Assembly (NCBI GenBank): GCA_905214315.1
Contig: CAJMLN010000004.1
Span: 15,761-79,760, forward strand
Reading direction: 5' to 3'
DNA length: 64,000 nt
From: an uncultured bacterium
GTDB lineage: Bacteria > Bacillota > Clostridia > Christensenellales > QALW01
Within the stretch, counting starts at the first letter, position 1. Every line of letters starts with the position of its first letter. The position numbers and the translations under genes are program-made. The notes under the pieces were generated by a model. It did no database searches and was not told where the DNA came from. It saw only the letters and a program-made list of their open reading frames with translations. Of the stretch, positions 26,470-35,349 are shown piece by piece.

Positions 26470-26696
26470 AAGCATGTGTATATAAAAAAGGACTTACGCT
26501 GCATACCGCATGATAGCCCGATGAAAAAATGCGCTTTGACGATGAGAAGAAATAGCGGTGGAAAGAAAAATACGTCGCCTCTTGAAGCCGGGGAACTTTT
26601 TGCCTTGCAAAAATCCGGAGGAAGAGATAAAACGAAGCGGTGCCGTTTTTCTTTTTCATTTAATATTTGGAGTAAAAGAAGGCAGTTACGATAAAA

Positions 26697-26725
26697 CCCC
26701 TGTTCGATTTTGTAGTGAACAGGGG
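26697..26725. terminator. Bidirectional terminator between convergent operons
   Basis: A 9-bp perfect stem, CCCCTGTTC / GAACAGGGG, with an 11-nt loop. On the minus strand GGGG runs into TTTTAT; on the plus strand CTTTATT follows. It separates the lysC operon from the glycyl-radical-enzyme operon. The remaining bases from 26470 to 26749 show no believable gene. Confidence 0.8.
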
Positions 26726-26749
26726 CTTTATTGTGTTTGTAAGATGTTT

Positions 26750-28966
26750 TTATGTTCCTGTTAAAAAGCGGTTGACAACCAGCTGCCTGAATTCCGGGGA
26801 AAGCGACGCAAAATAGGCTGTAAAACCGGTTACACGTACAACAAGGTCAGGATACTGCTCAGGATTTTTATGAGCTTGTAATAATTTTTCGCCGTCCAGA
26901 ATATTGATATTAATCAGCGTGCCGCCTAACCGAAAATGAGTTTTGATCAGATCCAGTATCACCTGCACGCCGCCCTCCTCAAGGGTAATTTGGGGATCAA
27001 ACTCCAATTGCAGCGGCGCTGTGTTGCCGCGCCCGCACTGAATACCTGCAATGCCGGTAGAGAGCGCGGTCACCGCACCGTCGATGCGGAAATGCGGGTT
27101 AGGATTGGCTCCGTGGGAGATGGGCTCGCCCCTTCTTCTTCCGTTGGGGGTAGCTCCTACCGCCTGCCCGTACTCAATGCTTCTTGCCCAGGAAAACAAG
27201 CCCGGCACAAGCCGCCGGCCAGCCGGCATTTCCTGGGTTACTACGATTTTCGTCCACAGGGCGCTGATTCTCTTAGCCCAAGCGTCCGCTGCCGTACCGC
27301 CGCCGCAGTATTTGGGTGTGGCCTGCAGCATCAGGCGCAGCCGCTCATCTGCAAAATTATTTTCCAGCGCTTCAAACAATTCGTTCCAGGAAAGCCTATG
27401 TTCCCGCTCGATGCGCTCCTCCATTGCGCCGAAGGAATCCGCCGCTACGGCAAGTGCCGCGCCGTCCACGCCCACGGTGAAAAGCTCGGCGCACTGCGAA
27501 GCGTCCAGTCCTTTTTCCAGACAATTGTGAAACATCAGATTCATAATCAGTTCCGGCGTTACCTCATGGATGTGATCCAAATGCAGGTTTACGCCCTTGG
27601 CAACGGTATTCACCGCGCGAACCAAATGCTTTTGGAATAAGGCGAAGAGCCTTTCTGTAGACGGACTGCTTTCCGCCTGCATTTCTATCAGCGCTTGTTC
27701 CAGAACTTTGGCAAGATTGACTTTTACGGTATCGTTCATCGGAAACTCTCTGCCCGGAACACACATCCAGTTGCAGCCGACGGCAATGCGCTGCCGCGCG
27801 GTTTTTTTGTCTACGCCGTTTTTCATATACCCGTCGCACAAATTTTTATCATCGCAGAACCGGGGCCAGCCGTTTTTGTTTTTGAATAAGTAATATACGG
27901 CCTTTTCCAAAAATGCAGGATCGCAGTTTTCATGTACGCGCACGGTCAGGTTGCAGGAAATATTGATCCTGTCCGCAGCTTCTAAAGCAAGGTAGGAAAG
28001 ATGGTTTGTCAGATCACGGTCGTTTTCGTCCACACCGGAGAGCTGATAATAATGTGGGTCGATCAAAAGCAGATTGGCAAGAAGAAAGATGGCCGTTTCA
28101 TCATCTATATTTCCATTTTTTTTGTCATTTTCGTAAAAGGGAAGCAGCAAAGTATCCAGCTGAAAGCCCGCGCCGTCACGGGTATAGATGCGGGCGGCGC
28201 AGTTAAAAAACGCCGTCCACTGACAGGCCTCATGAAATGTTTGGGGTCTATTCAGCCGGATGTTTTGGCAGGCCGAAAGCATTTTTTCAAGGCTCTCCCT
28301 GATTTCAGGCCGGGCTTCATGCTTCAGCAGCTCCTGAATTTTTTCAATATGCCGGTCAATAAAAGCGATAATCGCGCGCACGCATCTTTCTTCGGCATCA
28401 TAAAACGCCTGCTTTTGGGGATTTTGTTTTCTTCCTTCGGCTATCTTTTTTAAAAAACCGCCAAAGCCTAATGAAAACCCAATGCGGTAATCACAGGCAA
28501 AGTGCGCGTCGCCATCAATGCCGGAGGCAATGTTGTACTTTTCCTGCAGGGGTTTTAAATCGTCATAGGGAAAGTGTTTTTCATCCCAGCGCTTGCTCCA
28601 CTGGGCCGTTGCGCCGCGCTGCATAAAATTGCGGAGCCTGGTGTTTTTTTGAATCCAGTCGGGCATATAATGGATATCTCCCCGGTAGTTTACCAGCATA
28701 TCGCGCCATCTTCCGCAAAGCATTTCCATCGGATCTACATAGGGTTCGTGCGCGTCTATTACCCGGCAGAAATTTTCACTCATTCCGTCCAGCCCGTAAA
28801 AGCTGCCGTTTTCACTATTGTACCACGGCTCTACATAATATCCCTCCGGCAGGGGAACGGTGCCGAAATCGTCCAGATCGGTATAGCCGTTTTGCTTTTT
28901 TTTCGCCAGTGTATGGGCGATTTTTGTCTGCCTCATATAGCGCAGTCTATCTTGATAGGTCAGCAT
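26750..28966 (-). CDS. Glycyl radical enzyme of the pyruvate formate-lyase family, substrate unknown
   Basis: A 738-residue glycyl radical enzyme. The C-terminus has RVTGFTAYF with Gly714 as the radical site, close to the family RVxGYxxxF. The thiyl cysteine should be Cys398 in VGCNWMCVPGRE. Dehydratase-type enzymes have GCVE here; this protein has Asn and Trp after the cysteine, plus a second cysteine (402), so it is neither a classical dehydratase nor PFL (Cys-Cys). The enzyme is oxygen-sensitive and cytosolic. Its ATG overlaps the 3' end of its activase gene by 20 nt. It is last in the glycan operon, so a sugar-derived substrate is inferred. Confidence 0.88.
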   Translation of the reverse strand: MLTYQDRLRYMRQTKIAHTLAKKKQNGYTDLDDFGTVPLPEGYYVEPWYNSENGSFYGLDGMSENFCRVIDAHEPYVDPMEMLCGRWRDMLVNYRGDIHYMPDWIQKNTRLRNFMQRGATAQWSKRWDEKHFPYDDLKPLQEKYNIASGIDGDAHFACDYRIGFSLGFGGFLKKIAEGRKQNPQKQAFYDAEERCVRAIIAFIDRHIEKIQELLKHEARPEIRESLEKMLSACQNIRLNRPQTFHEACQWTAFFNCAARIYTRDGAGFQLDTLLLPFYENDKKNGNIDDETAIFLLANLLLIDPHYYQLSGVDENDRDLTNHLSYLALEAADRINISCNLTVRVHENCDPAFLEKAVYYLFKNKNGWPRFCDDKNLCDGYMKNGVDKKTARQRIAVGCNWMCVPGREFPMNDTVKVNLAKVLEQALIEMQAESSPSTERLFALFQKHLVRAVNTVAKGVNLHLDHIHEVTPELIMNLMFHNCLEKGLDASQCAELFTVGVDGAALAVAADSFGAMEERIEREHRLSWNELFEALENNFADERLRLMLQATPKYCGGGTAADAWAKRISALWTKIVVTQEMPAGRRLVPGLFSWARSIEYGQAVGATPNGRRRGEPISHGANPNPHFRIDGAVTALSTGIAGIQCGRGNTAPLQLEFDPQITLEEGGVQVILDLIKTHFRLGGTLININILDGEKLLQAHKNPEQYPDLVVRVTGFTAYFASLSPEFRQLVVNRFLTGT

Positions 28967-29726
28967 ATTGCCGCAGCTCCTTCATTTTCTCTTTTTGGGG
29001 AATTTCAAATTTCTGCTGCCGTATTCCCAGCGCTTTTGCCTTGCTCAGGCCCAGTGGATGATAGGGCAGCAGCTCATATTCCGTTACGTTTTTTAAACGC
29101 CGGATAAAATCTCCGGTTTGCCGTATATTTTTGGCCGTATCGTTTACAGTGGGGATGATTGGTGTACGGATTTTTATCGGAATCCCCAGTGCGTCAGCTT
29201 TTTGTATGTTCTGTAAAATCTGCCCGTTATCCGCGCCGGTATATTCCCGGTGCTTTGCGCCGTCGAATATTTTTATATCGGCCATGATAAAATCCGCCCG
29301 CGCTAAAACATCGGCGTCAAAGAAATACAGGCTCGTTTCCACGGCGGTATGAAGCCCTGCCTGCCGGCAAAGCGTTAAAACCTCCGCGGCAAACCGGGGT
29401 TGTGCCAAAGGCTCGCCGCCGGAGAGCGTAACGCCGCCGGAAACTCCATAATAGGGCTTATCCGCAAGCACGGCCTGCAGAACCTGCTGCGCGGTCATCT
29501 CTGTTCCGCAGGGCACGCGCGCGCCGGCATAGCAGCCCTCCGCGCACCTGCCGCAGCCAATACATTTTTCCGGGTAAAAGAGTTCCTGCCTTGCAAAGGA
29601 GATACATTCCGGGTTATGGCACCACCGGCACGAAAGCGGACAGCCCTTGAAAAAGACCGTTGTGCGGAGACCCGGACCGTCGTGAATGGACGCGCGCTGG
29701 ATATCCGCAATCATTCCTTTACACAC
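28947..29726 (-). CDS. Glycyl radical enzyme-activating protein (radical SAM)
   Basis: This enzyme makes the glycyl radical on the neighbouring enzyme using S-adenosylmethionine. The N-terminal IQRASIHDGPGLRTTVFF pattern and CPLSCRWCHNPE (CxxxCxxC, radical-SAM cluster) are diagnostic. A ferredoxin-like insert CIGCGRCAEGC follows, then SGGEPL. Only one auxiliary CxxCxxCxxxC motif is clear; many relatives carry two. I chose GTG 29726 because AGAGG lies 9 nt upstream and the protein then begins like typical family members; ATG 29714 and GTG 29756 are alternatives. It overlaps both the upstream oxidoreductase gene and the downstream enzyme gene. Confidence 0.9.
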   Translation of the reverse strand: MCKGMIADIQRASIHDGPGLRTTVFFKGCPLSCRWCHNPECISFARQELFYPEKCIGCGRCAEGCYAGARVPCGTEMTAQQVLQAVLADKPYYGVSGGVTLSGGEPLAQPRFAAEVLTLCRQAGLHTAVETSLYFFDADVLARADFIMADIKIFDGAKHREYTGADNGQILQNIQKADALGIPIKIRTPIIPTVNDTAKNIRQTGDFIRRLKNVTEYELLPYHPLGLSKAKALGIRQQKFEIPQKEKMKELRQYADLSR

Positions 29727-30816
29727 CGATAGGTTCCTCTTTTTTACTTTCTGCACTTGTGATGATGGCTTCCAGCATGGCCATTACCTCAACATTTTTG
29801 CTTAGCGTTGCCATAGGAGGCATTTTCTCTTTTGTTTGCTTATGCCAAGCATATAAATGCGGCATATCGGTCATCTCCGGCCCAAAGGGGATTTCGGGAA
29901 CCTTCACCGGATTGCCGTATAAGTCAAATGCCTCAACGCCGGGCTGATTTTCTGCGCCGCCGGTACATAAAAGCACGCCTTGGCTGCACATGACCATCGG
30001 CCCGGAGGGGATTACGGCCCGCGGCGTTGTCCAGGTACCCTCCAGCACCGCCATTCTTTTATCATACCGAATTACAGCAGCAAAATTATCGGCGGTATCC
30101 CCAAAGGGCGTATTCAGTTCCTGGCCCACTGCCATTACGCTTTTTCCACTGCCGAACAGCCATTGGGCAAAAAAGCAGCCGTAGCAGCCGATATCCAAAA
30201 ATACGCCGCCGCCGTACTTTTTTTGGTGCCACCATGTCTTTTGACGCTGGGCATCGGTCATTTCCTCCGCGTTTGCGGCTACACCCCGATGTCTTGCGCC
30301 CTTTCCCAAAGGTCCGGTGTGGCCGTTAATGTACCGCAGCTTCAGCGGTTCGCCCACAAGGTGAGCGTCCAAAGCGTTTTTCATTTTATGTAAATACGCA
30401 CGCCACATGACCGGCCAGTTTACATAGGCCTCAATTCCGTATTTTTCAGCAAGCGCTTCGATATCACGGGCGTCCTGCAAATTTGCCGCCATGGGCTTTT
30501 CAAGAACGATGTTGATACCGCGTGCTGCGCAGGCCTCGGCGGCCTTTCTTTTTTGGGAATTTTCCGTAAGAATAAAGGCTATCTCCGGTTTCACCTCATC
30601 CAGCATCCGGCAGTAATCCTCATAAATACGGGGACAAAAATTTGTGCGTATATTTTCCCTGTTCCATTCCGGTGTGTACCGGAGCGGCGCAATTTTTTCT
30701 ACACCCGAAGGGATATCCGCAGCCGCCTCCAGGCTGTATTCCGGGTGCCGGCTGATATACAGGGCAACCTCGTTTACATGCATATGGGCAAAGCCGATAA
30801 TCACTGCTTTTATCAT
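29719..30816 (-). CDS. Gfo/Idh/MocA-family oxidoreductase (copy 4)
   Basis: A 365-residue NAD(P)-dependent oxidoreductase of the sugar/inositol dehydrogenase superfamily. I chose ATG 30816 (GGAGGAATT before it, 4-nt overlap with the upstream gene). The N-terminal Rossmann loop is unusual (IGFAHMHVNE instead of GxGxxG). VLEKPMA holds the catalytic lysine. The usual DxGxH site reads DIGCYG, with Tyr replacing His. It shares NWPV, KTWW.QKK.GGG and the CYG site with the product at 37474-38550, so the two are paralogues of a divergent subgroup. The substrate is unknown. Confidence 0.88.
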   Translation of the reverse strand: MIKAVIIGFAHMHVNEVALYISRHPEYSLEAAADIPSGVEKIAPLRYTPEWNRENIRTNFCPRIYEDYCRMLDEVKPEIAFILTENSQKRKAAEACAARGINIVLEKPMAANLQDARDIEALAEKYGIEAYVNWPVMWRAYLHKMKNALDAHLVGEPLKLRYINGHTGPLGKGARHRGVAANAEEMTDAQRQKTWWHQKKYGGGVFLDIGCYGCFFAQWLFGSGKSVMAVGQELNTPFGDTADNFAAVIRYDKRMAVLEGTWTTPRAVIPSGPMVMCSQGVLLCTGGAENQPGVEAFDLYGNPVKVPEIPFGPEMTDMPHLYAWHKQTKEKMPPMATLSKNVEVMAMLEAIITSAESKKEEPIGV

Positions 30817-31928
30817 AATTCCTCCGCCTTGATTTCTCTGTTTTCTTCCGCCGAACGGTAGAAGCATTCGATAGCCTTGGTAACCTCCAGGTTTTGTTCC
30901 TGGGTAATTAAATATTCCGTTTTGCCGGCCAGCACATCCATAATATGGCGGTACATATAGCGGTGCTGCTCAAAGGGAACACCTCGGTATGGACCGTTAT
31001 CAAACCATTTCATACGGCATTCACTCTGAAAACGGCCGATGTTTTTATACAGTGTTTCACCGTTTACCGAAAGCCCGCCTTTATCGCCGCAGATAACCAT
31101 ATCCAGATTCGTCGTCGGCAGATTCAGCGCCCAGGAAAATTTAAAATTTACGCTCATGCCGCCCTTCAGGCGCATAAAGCCGGCAGCAAAGTCCTCTACG
31201 TTGAATTCACGGTAATCATAGGGCCGGGGCGTAAAGGTTCCCGCATAGGCGCCGCTTTCGGCAATGCTTAATAAAATATCCTCTCCCTGATTTGCAATTT
31301 TTGTATAGGCGCTGCCGGAAACGGCTTCTACCTTTTTATTGCCTGCAATCCAAAGCAGCGAATCCATTAAATGCACGCCCAGGTCACAGAACGGTCCGCC
31401 AAAATTATGCTCCTTCATATGGAACATACCCCAGGTGGGAATGCCAATGCGGCGGATAAATGCGATATCCGAAAAATAAACCTCGCCCAGCTCGCCGCTT
31501 TCTACCAGCTCTTTGGATTTTTGCATATAGCTGCGCCACCGCATACACTGGCAGGGAAATAAGTGCCTGTTATACTTTTCAGCTGCCGCCCACATCTCCT
31601 TTGCATCGGCCAGCGTAAGGGCAATGGGCTTTTCACATGCTACATGCGCGCCGGCCTGCAGTGCTTTTATCGTCCATTCCTTATGATACTGATTGGGTGT
31701 ACACACCGCTACAAAATCCGGCTTCAGCTCCTCCAGCATTTGCTGGGGGTCAGCATACCACTTTTCCACGCTATGACGCTTCGCAGTTTCCTCCGCGGCT
31801 TCCGGGCGGATATCCGCTACTCCCACTACCTCTGCCAGACCCTCCTCCCGCAGAATATTCAGCGCCGGAAAGTGGGCGCTGTTTGCAATCATGCCGGTAC
31901 CGATGACCGCCACACGCAATTTGTTCAT
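30813..31928 (-). CDS. Gfo/Idh/MocA-family oxidoreductase (copy 3)
   Basis: A 371-residue canonical member. GTGMIANSAH is the dinucleotide-binding loop, ACEKPIA carries the catalytic lysine, and CDLGVHLMD supplies the aspartate/histidine pair. Members oxidise or reduce hydroxyls of sugars, sugar acids or inositols with NAD(P). It lies 47 nt after the cytosolic GH99-like gene and overlaps the next oxidoreductase by 4 nt, so the two are made together. In contrast to copies 2 and 4, its active-site motifs are intact, so a standard dehydrogenase role is likely. Confidence 0.92.
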   Translation of the reverse strand: MNKLRVAVIGTGMIANSAHFPALNILREEGLAEVVGVADIRPEAAEETAKRHSVEKWYADPQQMLEELKPDFVAVCTPNQYHKEWTIKALQAGAHVACEKPIALTLADAKEMWAAAEKYNRHLFPCQCMRWRSYMQKSKELVESGELGEVYFSDIAFIRRIGIPTWGMFHMKEHNFGGPFCDLGVHLMDSLLWIAGNKKVEAVSGSAYTKIANQGEDILLSIAESGAYAGTFTPRPYDYREFNVEDFAAGFMRLKGGMSVNFKFSWALNLPTTNLDMVICGDKGGLSVNGETLYKNIGRFQSECRMKWFDNGPYRGVPFEQHRYMYRHIMDVLAGKTEYLITQEQNLEVTKAIECFYRSAEENREIKAEEL

Positions 31929-31975
31929 TTTCTTTCACCTCATATAATGCTCCGGCGTAGGAGCCGGCGCTGTAA

Positions 31976-33415
31976 TTATTCGTTTTTAACCTCGCATACA
32001 GCCCGCTGTATCGCTCGGTAATAACTGTCGTTCATGCTTTTTTCAGTGTTTTCCGAAAGTGTCGGGCAGATCCAGCCTCCCTCGTCATGCTCGTTCCAGG
32101 CATAGATAAGCAGGGTGTTTGGCCTGCTTTCTTCATGCGCTTTCTGCAGGCGCAGTATATTTTTAGCATGAAGATACAGCTCTTCCTCGGAGGCAGGCAG
32201 GGAATAATGCGTTCCGCTCATCCAGGAAACGGGGTTTTCAATCCGCGGGCGGAAATCGTGCCCCAGGCAAAGCAGGGGAACGTGGTCAAGTCCCGTCTGC
32301 AAAGAATACCGCATCCGACACATATCCTCATTCCGCCGGGAAAAGGAAGCATAGGGCTCTCCCGGCTGATCGGATATAAAACCGTAGGAACCAATGGCGT
32401 CAAAACCCATATCTTTTATTTTGTAAACGGGATACGGCTGCGGCTGAGCGTTCATACCGATGTAATACGGCTCGGGATTTCCGGCGCTTTGAGCTGCCCT
32501 TGTGATATGGGCACGGTACGCGCCGTCAGCATGTACGGCGTCAAATACATAGAGAACGGGACGGCCGTCAAATTTCAGATAATATTCTTCCTTCATCTGC
32601 CGTGCCAGCCCGGCAAGCGTTTCGTCATCCAGTCCGGAAACACGTACAATGGCCGTCATTTTTATCCTATTCCGGTATTTTGATTGTGCATGCCGCTTTC
32701 GGGCGTAGCTCATGGGATCGTTATCACGGTACCAGCAATAAGCAAAATAATCGATTCCCGCCGCTATTGCCAATTTGGCTTCGGTATCAAACCGTTCCTG
32801 TGTCTCCGGCGGAAACGAAAGGCTGCCATCCGCCTCTTCTTTGGAAAAAAACGGAGCTCGCCAATGAAATTTTTTGGGGGAAAGCGCCCGTGCAACCTGA
32901 CGTGAAACATTGCTTTTCGTATCGTGTGTGGAAAAATAGGCGTCCCACCGGATAGCGCCGACGGAAAACGGCTGCCTCGAAATCTCCGCTTTTGGTTTCT
33001 GCGCGGGGAGAATTTCCTCGGTAACAATTTCTTTTACCCAAATATCACAAAGAGGCGTACCGGTATCCTGCATAAAATAAGCCGTCACCTCCTGCAGACC
33101 GGGGACGAAGGAAAAATCGCCGGAGAGCCATACCCAGCTTTGGTCCGTTACCAAGACTTTTTCGCCGGTATCGTAGGCAATGAATTCCTGACTGCAATGG
33201 ATATAGCGCAGCATATGGCATACAGCCAAAGAAACCGGCTGTGCGCCGGAAGCAAGCTTCAGGCAATAACGCGTTCTGCCGCCGGAGGCGGGCGTCAGCC
33301 GAAGCGCCGGCGAAGAATAAGGCTGTGTTCTGTTCTTTACAAAAAGCACCCCGCCACGCGGCTCCAAAACCGCGCCTCCCTCGTTAAAAAGACGGCTGTC
33401 TGAAAATGATATCAT
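31976..33415 (-). CDS. Cytosolic GH99/WbsX-like glycan enzyme
   Basis: A 479-residue protein without a signal peptide. Residues 1-140 are beta-rich and may bind carbohydrate. Residues 145-479 form a TIM-barrel-like domain with VGAIRWDAYF, GIDYFAYCWY and a C-terminal YAWNEHDEGGW, the E-x-x-E pattern seen in GH99 endo-mannosidase and WbsX-like proteins. It probably cuts or transfers glycans inside the cell. The secreted paralogue is encoded directly upstream (4-nt overlap), and both share NPVSWM and NEHDEGGWICPT. The fold family is likely; the linkage is unknown. Confidence 0.75.
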   Translation of the reverse strand: MISFSDSRLFNEGGAVLEPRGGVLFVKNRTQPYSSPALRLTPASGGRTRYCLKLASGAQPVSLAVCHMLRYIHCSQEFIAYDTGEKVLVTDQSWVWLSGDFSFVPGLQEVTAYFMQDTGTPLCDIWVKEIVTEEILPAQKPKAEISRQPFSVGAIRWDAYFSTHDTKSNVSRQVARALSPKKFHWRAPFFSKEEADGSLSFPPETQERFDTEAKLAIAAGIDYFAYCWYRDNDPMSYARKRHAQSKYRNRIKMTAIVRVSGLDDETLAGLARQMKEEYYLKFDGRPVLYVFDAVHADGAYRAHITRAAQSAGNPEPYYIGMNAQPQPYPVYKIKDMGFDAIGSYGFISDQPGEPYASFSRRNEDMCRMRYSLQTGLDHVPLLCLGHDFRPRIENPVSWMSGTHYSLPASEEELYLHAKNILRLQKAHEESRPNTLLIYAWNEHDEGGWICPTLSENTEKSMNDSYYRAIQRAVCEVKNE

Positions 33416-35268
33416 TTTGTTCCTTCTTTACGCTTTTTTTTTATAAGAAGCGATACGCCGGCTGCTGCTCCGATCACGCCGATACCCCCGCACAAAACGG
33501 GGATGAGCGGAAACTTATTTTCAATCGTTACTGCTGCCGGCGGTACCGTTGCTGTACTTTCATCCTTCGTGGGCGGCGCGGTATCGTCTGTTGTTCCGCC
33601 TGCATTTTCCCGGTGTTCGGCAATTGCTTTTTTCAGCGCATCCAAATGGCCAGTATTGATTTTAGGCGTGCCGTCCTCATTGAAAAGCTGATTACCGTTT
33701 TCGTCCACCTCGATGGTTGGGCAAATCCAGCCTCCCTCGTCATGCTCATTCCAGGCATAGACGGTAAGGGTATTGGCTTTGGTCGCATTTTGGATATCCT
33801 CTTGTTGCAGGTAATCGAGTGCTTCTTTTACAAAAGCGTACAATTCCTCGTCTGTGGCGTACTGACCGTAGGAATTTTGACCGACCGTCATCCAGGAAAC
33901 CGGGTTTTCAAACCGGGGTACGGTGTGCCAGCCAAAGGAGACATTGGGAATAAACTGATCGCTTGCTGCGAGGTTTTCCGCCCACATGACTTTGGCCTTT
34001 GAAACGATATCCGCGAAAGACGCTCCGTTGCTTACCGATACGCCGTAGCGTGCCGCCGCGTCACCGTAAACTTCCTTTACCTTTGCTGGTTCGTGCGACA
34101 TAATCGCCACAAACGGTGCGTTTAATCCTTTCTTCTTACATTCGGCACGGTAATAGCCGATATCGTCCTTCACCTTGGCCCATTGCGCATCGTTATCGAT
34201 ATACAGATATAAAAGCGGCCGGCCGTTCAGCACCGTCATATAATAGTCCTCTTCAAAAAGGCTTACGATTTCCCGGCGGAACTTATCCTGCCCGGGGGAG
34301 ATGATGCAGCACATTTTGATGTCTGTATTATAAGCGCTGGCCTTATAGAATTCCCGTGCGGTTTTCATATCGCCGTCGTACATCAAAAACGCAAAGTAAT
34401 CAATGCCCGCATCGATGGCATACTGCATTTCCTGATCGAAAATTTCCTGTGTATACTCGGGAATCTCAATATTTCCCTCTTCCGTAACTCTGGCAAAAAA
34501 CGGGGCGCGGAAGTGATACTTGGCGGGAGAAAGCGTTTTTTCTACCTGGGAAAGAATACTGCTTTCGGTTCCTACCGTATCGTTATTATGGCCGTACCAG
34601 GCGTCCCAGCGGATCACGCCCACGGTGGTGTTTTCCTCCCGTACCGCACTGGAAACGTCAATATGCGTTAGCGCATATTCTTCCTTTATCCCGTTCACTT
34701 CACTTACTTTTACAAGTGAAAAATCATCCATATAGTAAGCGGGTGCCTCTTCTTCTCCGGTACCTACTACCTGTACATAGACGTAAACGTGGTCTAAGCC
34801 GATCTCCTGGTCATACGTAAGCTCCTTTTCAATCGTAAACTCCTGCCAGCCGGTGGTAAGGTCCTTTTTAGCGCTGGTAAGATAGCTGTCATTTTTTTCG
34901 CCGATTTGCTTGTAATTGAGCACAAGCTGGCAGTTTGCCGGATAGCTTTCCTCCTCGGGCAGCCGCACCCAAACGCTGGCGCGGTAGGTGCCGGGCCCGC
35001 ATTCCTTGATCTGATCCTTTACATTTTGCTGCCAGCAGGCCCATGCTCCCGCCCGGTTGGATACCGAAGCGCCGTATTCCCCGCTGTGGGCATACTCGGG
35101 ATCCACGTCTACGTCGCTATTGGGACCGTATTTGGCAAAGGGGAAGATCTCTCCTTCTTCAAAATCCCCGTTTATCAGCAGCTCGTCAGTCACGGCATGC
35201 GCGCATATCAAAGAAAAACACGATAAAAACAGAACGGATGCAAGCAAAAGTGCGTAAAACTTTTTCAT
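33412..35268 (-). CDS. Secreted, membrane-anchored GH99/WbsX-like glycan enzyme
   Basis: A 618-residue extracellular enzyme. I chose ATG 35268 (AAAGGAG upstream) because it directly precedes a signal peptide ending near AHA. Residues 25-190 resemble a CBM4/9-like module (LLINGDFEEGE start). The catalytic part has VGVIRWDAWY, GIDYFAFLMYD and YAWNEHDEGGW. The C-terminus has a Thr/Pro-rich linker, one transmembrane helix and a KKKRK tail, so it is anchored to the membrane facing out. It should make the first cut in the substrate, with the cytosolic paralogue acting after uptake. No transporter is encoded nearby. Confidence 0.8.
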   Translation of the reverse strand: MKKFYALLLASVLFLSCFSLICAHAVTDELLINGDFEEGEIFPFAKYGPNSDVDVDPEYAHSGEYGASVSNRAGAWACWQQNVKDQIKECGPGTYRASVWVRLPEEESYPANCQLVLNYKQIGEKNDSYLTSAKKDLTTGWQEFTIEKELTYDQEIGLDHVYVYVQVVGTGEEEAPAYYMDDFSLVKVSEVNGIKEEYALTHIDVSSAVREENTTVGVIRWDAWYGHNNDTVGTESSILSQVEKTLSPAKYHFRAPFFARVTEEGNIEIPEYTQEIFDQEMQYAIDAGIDYFAFLMYDGDMKTAREFYKASAYNTDIKMCCIISPGQDKFRREIVSLFEEDYYMTVLNGRPLLYLYIDNDAQWAKVKDDIGYYRAECKKKGLNAPFVAIMSHEPAKVKEVYGDAAARYGVSVSNGASFADIVSKAKVMWAENLAASDQFIPNVSFGWHTVPRFENPVSWMTVGQNSYGQYATDEELYAFVKEALDYLQQEDIQNATKANTLTVYAWNEHDEGGWICPTIEVDENGNQLFNEDGTPKINTGHLDALKKAIAEHRENAGGTTDDTAPPTKDESTATVPPAAVTIENKFPLIPVLCGGIGVIGAAAGVSLLIKKKRKEGTK

Positions 35269-35349
35269 AGTTTCTCCTTTCCGATGGCCGGTCTTTTGCC
35301 GGCGTTTCCTATAAAGTTTATGGCGATAAAAGCTTATCGCCATATTTTT

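Noticed and set aside
26476..26694. 72-codon frame between the convergent operons
   Set aside because: Basic, low-complexity product that runs into the terminator region; no RBS and no motif.
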